30,845 nucleotides of DNA from Penium margaritaceum (taxonomy: Eukaryota; Streptophyta; Zygnematophyceae; Desmidiales; Peniaceae): assembly GCA_023375785.1 (NCBI GenBank), contig SZWC01016187.1, forward strand, positions 4,581 to 35,425. Reading direction: 5' to 3'. Both the position numbers and the translations under genes were made by a program. This document shows positions 24,613 to 30,845 of this stretch, in pieces. Every line of letters starts with the position of its first letter. Position 1 is the first letter of the stretch. The notes under the pieces are model-generated. The model was not told the origin of the DNA. It made no database searches and saw nothing but the letters and a program-made list of their open reading frames with translations.

Positions 24613-25930
24613 TAGGCTTGTGGCACTTTGGTCACATTATCCCTGCTCAGATGGTGCTTTGAACACACTTACACTGTGTATACGGTGCTTAGGTCACAAA
24701 ATAACGTCTCGATGGTGCTTTGGTCACAATTTGAGTGTGCCTATGGTACTTAGGTCACATTATCACCGTTTCAATGGTGCTTTAATTGCATTTTCACATT
24801 TTCTATTGTGCTATGGTTACGTTATCACTCTTTCAATGGTGCTTTGGTCACACGGTCACTGTGTCTATGGTGCTTAGGTCACATTATCACTGTTTCAATG
24901 GTGCTTTGGTCACACTGTCATGATGTCTATGGTACTTTAGACACATAACCACTCATTCAATGGTGCTTTGGTCACACGTTCACTCTGTCTATGGTACTGA
25001 GGTCACATTACAACTGTTTCAATGGTACTTTCATCACACCTTCACTGTGTCTGTACTGCTTAGGTCACATTTGTACTGCTTCAATGATGTTTTGGTCACA
25101 CGTTTGCTATGTCTACACTACTTTGGTCATGTTATCACTTTTTGAATGGTTATTTGGTCACACATTTACTGTGTCTATGGTGCGTTTGTCGCATGATCAC
25201 TGTTTCAATGGTGCTTTGGTCACAGTTTATCTCTGTCTATGGTGCTTTGGTCACATTATCACCTTTTCAATGGTTCTTTGGTGACACTTTAGCTATGTTT
25301 GTGGTACTCTGGTCACAGTATCACTGTTTAAATGGTGCTTTGGTCACACTTTTAGTGTGTCGATGGTGCTTTTATCATGTTATTGCTGTATTTATGGTAC
25401 GTAGGTCACACTTACGCTGTGTCTATATTGGTTTGGTCACATTATCACCTTCTCAATGGTTCTTTGGTCACCCTTTCACCGTGTCTATGGTGCTTTGATC
25501 ACATTGTCATTGCTTGAATGGTGCTTTGGTCACGCTTTCACTGTTTTTATCGTGCGTAGATAACATTATCACTTTTTCAATGGTACTATGGTCACACTTT
25601 CAGTGTGTATATAGTGCGTTGGTCACATTATTACTGTGGAAATGGTGCTTTGGTCACGCTTTTATTGTGTTGCTGATGCTTTGGTCACTATATGATTGTT
25701 CCAATGGTACATTGGTCACACATTCATTGTGTCTATGGTGTTTAGGTAACGGTAACAATGTTTCAATGGTGATTTGGTCACTCTTTCACTTTATACATGG
25801 TTTTTATGTCACACTATCACCGTTTGAGTGGTGATGTAATTACACATTTGCTGTGTCCATGGTGCTTAGGCTTCATTACCATTATTTAATGGTGCGTTGG
25901 TAACTCTTTCACTGTGTCTATGGTACTTTG
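24613..25930 (-). repeat. 62-bp dimeric satellite, inverted block 4b
   Basis: Satellite in reverse orientation continues after the BED insertion, about 21 dimer units, so blocks 4a and 4b form one inverted tract of 3.2 kb split by the insertion. Plus-strand frames of 90-129 residues are cyclic translations. It ends at 25930 in ATGGTACTTTG, immediately followed by plus-orientation satellite. Confidence 0.95.
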
Positions 25931-28900
25931 CATCGTTGAAACAGTGATTATATGACCCAAACACCATAGATACAGAGAATGTGTGACCAAAGCTTCGTTG
26001 AAACAGTGATAACATGACCTATGCACCACAGGAACAGTACAAGTGTGACCAAAGCACCATTGAAACGGTGATAATGTAACCTAAGCACCATTGACATAGT
26101 GAACATTTGACCAAAGCACCAGTAAAATAGTGGTAATGTGACCAAAGCACCATAGATACGGCAAACGTATGACCAAATCAGCATCAAAATAGTGATGATG
26201 TGAACAAAGCACCATAGACACATTGAAGGTGTGACAAATTTACCATACAAACAGTGATAATGTGGCTTAAGCACCATATACACGGTGAAAGTGTGACCAA
26301 AGCACCATTTAAACAGTGGTAACGTGACCTAAGCACCATAGACATGTTGGGAATGTGACCAAAATACCACTGAAACAGTGATAATATGACAAAAGAACCA
26401 TAGACAAAGTGAAAGTGTGACCAAAGCACCATTGAAACAGTGACAATGTGACCTAAGCACCATAGACACAGCAAAAGTGTGATTGAAGCATCATTGAAAG
26501 AGAGAAAATATGACCTAAGCACCATAGAAACAGTGAAAGTGTGACCAAAGCACCATTGAAACAGTGATAGTGTGACACAAGCACTATAGACAGAGTGAAA
26601 GTGTGACAAAAGCACCATCGAAAAAGTGATAATGTGACATAAGCACCATGGACACAATACACATATGACCAAAGCACCACCGAGACAATGATAATGTGAC
26701 CAAAGCACCATAGGAACAGTTGAAGTGTGACCAAAGCACCATTGAAACAGTGATAATGTGACCAAAACACCGTAGACATAGTGAAAGTGTGACCAATGCA
26801 TCATTCATACAGTGATAATCTGACCCAAGCACCATAGACACTGTGAACGTGTGACCAAAGCAACATTGAATGAGATACACTGTGACCAAGGCACAAAAGA
26901 CACACTGAATGTGTGACCAAAGAACCATTGAAATGGTGATAATGTGACCAAAGCACAATAGACACAGTGAAAGTGTGACAAAAACACCATTGAAATACTG
27001 ATAACATGACCAAAGCACCGTAGACACAGTGAAAGTGTGAGCTAAGCACTATTGCAACAGTAATAACATGACCTACGTACCATATACAACATAAACTTAT
27101 GACCAAAAAACCATTGAAATAGTGATAATGTGACCAGAGCACAGTAGACATTGTGAAAGCATAACCAAAGCACCATTGGAACATCGTTATTGTGACCTAA
27201 GGACCATAGACATAGTAAACATATGACCAATGTACCATTTAAACAGTGATAGTGTGACCAAAGCACCATATACACCATGACAGTGTGACCCAAGCACCAT
27301 TGAAACAATGATTATATGACCTAAGCAGCATAGACATAGTGAAGGTGTGACCAAAGCACCTTTGAAATAGTTGTAATGTGACCAAAACACCATAGAACAC
27401 GTGAACAGGTGACCAAAGCACCATTGAAATACAGATGGTGTGACCAAAACACAATAGACAAAGTGAAAGTGTGACAAACGCACCATGTAGACAGTGATTA
27501 TGTGACCTAAGCGCCATAGACACCTTGAAAGTGTGACCAAAGTTCAATGGAAGCTATGATACTGTGACCAAAAGAACAATACACACATAAAATTGTAACC
27601 AAGGCACCATGGAAACAGTGATAATATGGCCTAAGCTCTATAGATACATTGAAAGTGTGACCACATCACTATTGAAACAGTGATAATGTTACCTACGCAC
27701 TAAAGACACAATGAAACTGTTACCACAGCACCATTGAAATTGTTATAATGTGACCTAAGCACCATGGACACAATGAAAGTGTGACCAAAGTACCATTGAA
27801 ATAGTGATAATGTGATCTACACACCATAAGCAAAGTGAAAGTGTGTCCAAAGCACCACTGAAACAAAGACTATGTGACCTAAGCACCATAGACACAGTGA
27901 AAGTGTGATAAATATACCGTTCAAACAGTGCTAATGTGACCAAAGAACCATAGACACAGTAGACGTGTGACCAAAGCACCACTGAAATAGTGATAGTGTG
28001 ACCTCAGCACCCTACACATAATGAAAGTGCTATCAAAGAACCATTGAAAAAAAGATACAATGACCAAAGCATCGTAGAGACTGTGAAAGTACTACCAAAG
28101 CACCATTGCAACACTGCGCATGTGACCTTAGTACCATATACAGTGAAATTGTGACCAAAGCACGATTGAAACAGTCATAATGTGACCAAAGGACCACACA
28201 CACAGTGAAAGGGGGACGAAAACCCCATTAAAATAGTGATAAAATTGACAAAACAAACATAGACAGAGTAAAAGTGTGACCCGAGCACCATTGAAACAGT
28301 GTGAATGTGACCAAAGCACCATAAACACAATCCAAGTATGACCAAAGCACCATTAAAAAAATTATAATGTGATTTTAGCACCACATACACAGTGAAAGTA
28401 TGACCAAAGCACAACTGAAACAATAATAATGTTAGCGAAGTACCATAGACAATGCAAACGTGTGACCAAAGCACCATCCAAGTGTGATAATGTGACCAAC
28501 GTACCATAGACACAGTTAACATGTGACCAAAGCACCACTGAAATTGTGGTAATGTGACCTAAGCACCATAGACATAATGAATGCGTGACAAAAGCACCAT
28601 TGAAACGGTGATAATGTGACCAAAGTACCGAAGAAACAATGAAAGGTTTATAAATGCACCACTAAAACCATAATAATGTTATCAAAGTACCATATATTTA
28701 GTGAAAGTGAGACCAAAGCACCATTGAAACAGTGATAATGTGACCAAAGCAACATAGAAACAGCAAACGTGCAACCAAAGGTCCATTTTAACAATGTTAA
28801 TGTGACCTAAGCACCATAGTTACAATGAAAGTGTGACCAAAGCACCATTAAAACAGTGATAATGTGACCTAAAAACCACATACACAATGAAAGTGTCACT

Positions 28901-30602
28901 ATAGCACCATTGAAACAGTGATAAAATGACCACAGCACCATAGACACAGTGAAAGTGTGAAAAAACACCATTGAAACAATGACAATGCGATATAAGTACA
29001 ATATACACAGTGAAAGTGTCACCATAGTACCATTAAAACACTAATAATGTGACCAAAGGCACATACACACAGTGAAAGTGTGACCAAAGTACCATTGAAA
29101 GAGTGATAATGTGACCTAAACACCATAGACACAGTTAAAGTGTGACCAAAGCGCCATTAAAACAGTGACAATGTGACCAACGCACAATAGACATTTGAAA
29201 TCATGATCAAAGCACCATTGGAATGGTTACAGTGTGACCAAAGCACCATAGACACAGTGAAAGTGTGACCAAAGCACCATTAAAAAAGTCGTAATGTGAC
29301 CTAAGCACAATGGAATTAGTAAAGTTGTGACCAAAGCTCCATTGAAACATTGATAATGGGACCTAAACACCATATACACAGTGAAAGTGTGACCAAAGCA
29401 CCATTTAAACCATAAAAATGTTATCCATGCAGCATAGACATAGTGAACGTGTGACAAAAGCACAATTGAAAAAGTGATAATGTGACCAAAGCAACATAGA
29501 AACAGTAAATGTGTGACCAAAGCTCCATTTCATCAATAATTATGGGACCTAAGCACCATATATACAATGAAAGCGTGACCAAAAAGCTATTGAAACAGTG
29601 ATAACATGACCTACGTACTAAAAACATTGTGAATGTGTGACCAAAGCACCATTGAAAGAGTGATGATGTGACATAACCACCATACACACAGTGTAAGAAG
29701 GACAAAACCACCATTCAAACGGTGAAAATGTGATCTAAATATAATAGACACATTGAGAGTGTGACCATAACACCATTGAAATAGTGATATTGAGACGTCA
29801 ACACCACAGACACTGTGTACGTGTGACCAAAGCACCATTGAAACAGTGATAATGTGACATACGCTTCGTAGACTCATTGAAATTGTGAACAAAGCACCAT
29901 TCAAACAGTGATAATGTGTCCAAAGGACCATAGACACAGTGAGAGTATGACCAAAGCACCATAGACATAGTGAATGTTTGACCAAAGCACCATTGAAACA
30001 TTGACAATGTGACCTAAGTACAATAGAAACAATGGAAGTGTGACCAAAGCACCATTGAAACAGCGACAATGTAACCAAAGCAACAGAGAGATAGTGGAAG
30101 TGTAACCAGTGAACCCTTTAATCGTGAAAAGCACCGTAGGCACATAAAAGCGTGACCAAAGCACCATTGAAACAGTGATAATGTAACCTAAGCACTATAG
30201 ACAGAGTGAAAGTGCGACCAAAGCACCATAGAAATACTTGATATGTGTCCTCATCACCAAACACACAATTAAAGTGTGACCAAAGTACCATCTAAACAGT
30301 GATAATGTGATGAAAGTACCATATACACAGTGAAAGTCTGACCAAGTACCATTGACGTAGTGATAATGTGACATCAACACCATAGAAACAATGAAAGTCT
30401 GACCAAAGCTCCATTGAAACAATGATAATATGACCAGCGAATCATAGAAACAGTGAGAGGGTGACCAAAGCAACATTCAAACAGTGATTACGTGACCAAA
30501 GCAGCATAGACAGAGTAAAAGTGTGACCAAAGCACCATTGAAATACTGATAGTGTAACCAAAGCACCATAGACACAATGAGCGTGTGACCAAGGCACCAT
30601 AC
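25931..30602 (+). repeat. 62-bp dimeric satellite, block 5
   Basis: About 75 dimer units back in plus orientation, starting CATCGTTGAAACAGTGATTATATGACC. Preservation is good around 26400-26800 and 28800-29150. A B-B step breaks dimer phase near 29930-29975, and units near 27540-27620, 28030-28130 and 30090-30150 are eroded. The block ends at GGCACCATACC, where the 11-bp array begins without spacer. Confidence 0.95.
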
Positions 30603-30845
30603 CTCTGGAACAACTCTGGCAAAACTCTGGCACAACTCTGGCACAATTCTGGCACAACACTGGTACAACTCTGGCACAACTCTGGAACAACTCTGGCACA
30701 ACCCTGGCTCTACTCAAGCACAACACTGGCACAACTCTGGCACAACTCTGGCACAACTCTGGCATGACTCTGGCACAACTCTGGCACAACTCTGGCACAA
30801 CTCTGGCACAACTCTGGCACAACTCTGGCACAACTCTGGCACAAC
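30603..30845 (-). repeat. 11-bp minisatellite, inverted relative of the left-end array
   Basis: A regular array of CTGGCACAACT, 22 copies up to the window edge, with few variants (CTGGAACAACT, CTGGCAAAACT, CTGGTACAACT, CTCAAGCACAACA). On the minus strand the unit reads AGTTGTGCCAG, which shares 8 of 11 positions with AGTTGCGCCCT of the left-end arrays, where AGTTGTGCCAT variants also occur. Copies are more uniform than at the left end, so this array is probably younger. It runs off the window. Confidence 0.94.

Noticed and set aside
12251..30602. CRISPR-like pattern of a conserved 16-bp core every 31 bp with variable parts between
   Set aside because: The intervening parts are only two classes repeated throughout, not unique spacers, the cores vary, and the context is eukaryotic with no cas genes.
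30442..30831. 129-residue minus-strand frame with Cys-rich PELCQSCARV repeats, resembling a metal-binding or zinc-ribbon protein
   Set aside because: It is the translation of the 11-bp array in an 11-residue cycle continuing into the 62-bp satellite; the cysteines come from the repeat word.

Overview
This looks like nuclear, gene-poor, repeat-dominated DNA from a eukaryote, probably of the plant/green-algal lineage. About 85% of the window is tandem repeat. The only other recognisable pieces are decayed LTR-retrotransposon fragments, whose primer-binding site matches the initiator-Met-tRNA site typical of plant Ty1/copia elements, and one BED zinc-finger (hAT/ZBED-like) fragment. I see no intact host gene, no tRNA or rRNA, and nothing bacterial. 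The species cannot be fixed from the sequence. The setting resembles subtelomeric, pericentromeric or other heterochromatin.

Layout. 1-1536 and 2278-2945 are an 11-bp minisatellite (unit like AGTTGCGCCCT), split by a 740-bp non-satellite interlude holding a 23-bp repeat and a short palindrome. 2946-5097 is a 6-bp array (CCCAGT and relatives) with nested higher-order repeats of 192 bp and 107 bp; its minus strand is a long GGGACT-type, quadruplex-capable array. 5098-9706 is a minus-strand LTR-retroelement block: a truncated LTR, a 2.2-kb internal region without visible polymerase genes, a full 681-bp LTR bounded by TG..CA with an adjacent primer-binding site, and part of a second internal region. 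9707-10781 is a satellite of 191-192 bp, about 5.6 copies.

10782-30602 is a huge satellite with a 62-bp unit made of two related 31-bp halves. It is interrupted by a probable LTR fragment (11576-12195), a second short retroelement piece (16837-17403) and a BED zinc-finger fragment (23772-24612). Its orientation flips at 12196-12250 (small) and over 22684-25930 (3.2 kb including the BED insert). 30603-30845 is an 11-bp array that reads, on the minus strand, as a variant of the 11-bp repeat at the left end of the window.

How it fits together. There is no pathway or operon here. The biology is that of satellite growth: short motifs amplified, reorganised into higher-order units of about 186-192 bp, inverted in blocks, and invaded by retroelements that were then truncated by, or joined to, satellite. 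Almost all long open frames are by-products of stop-poor repeat units. The best evidence for past coding function is the retroelement frame at 5765-6574, kept at identical length in its second copy with a single stop, and the BED finger frame at 23747-24337.
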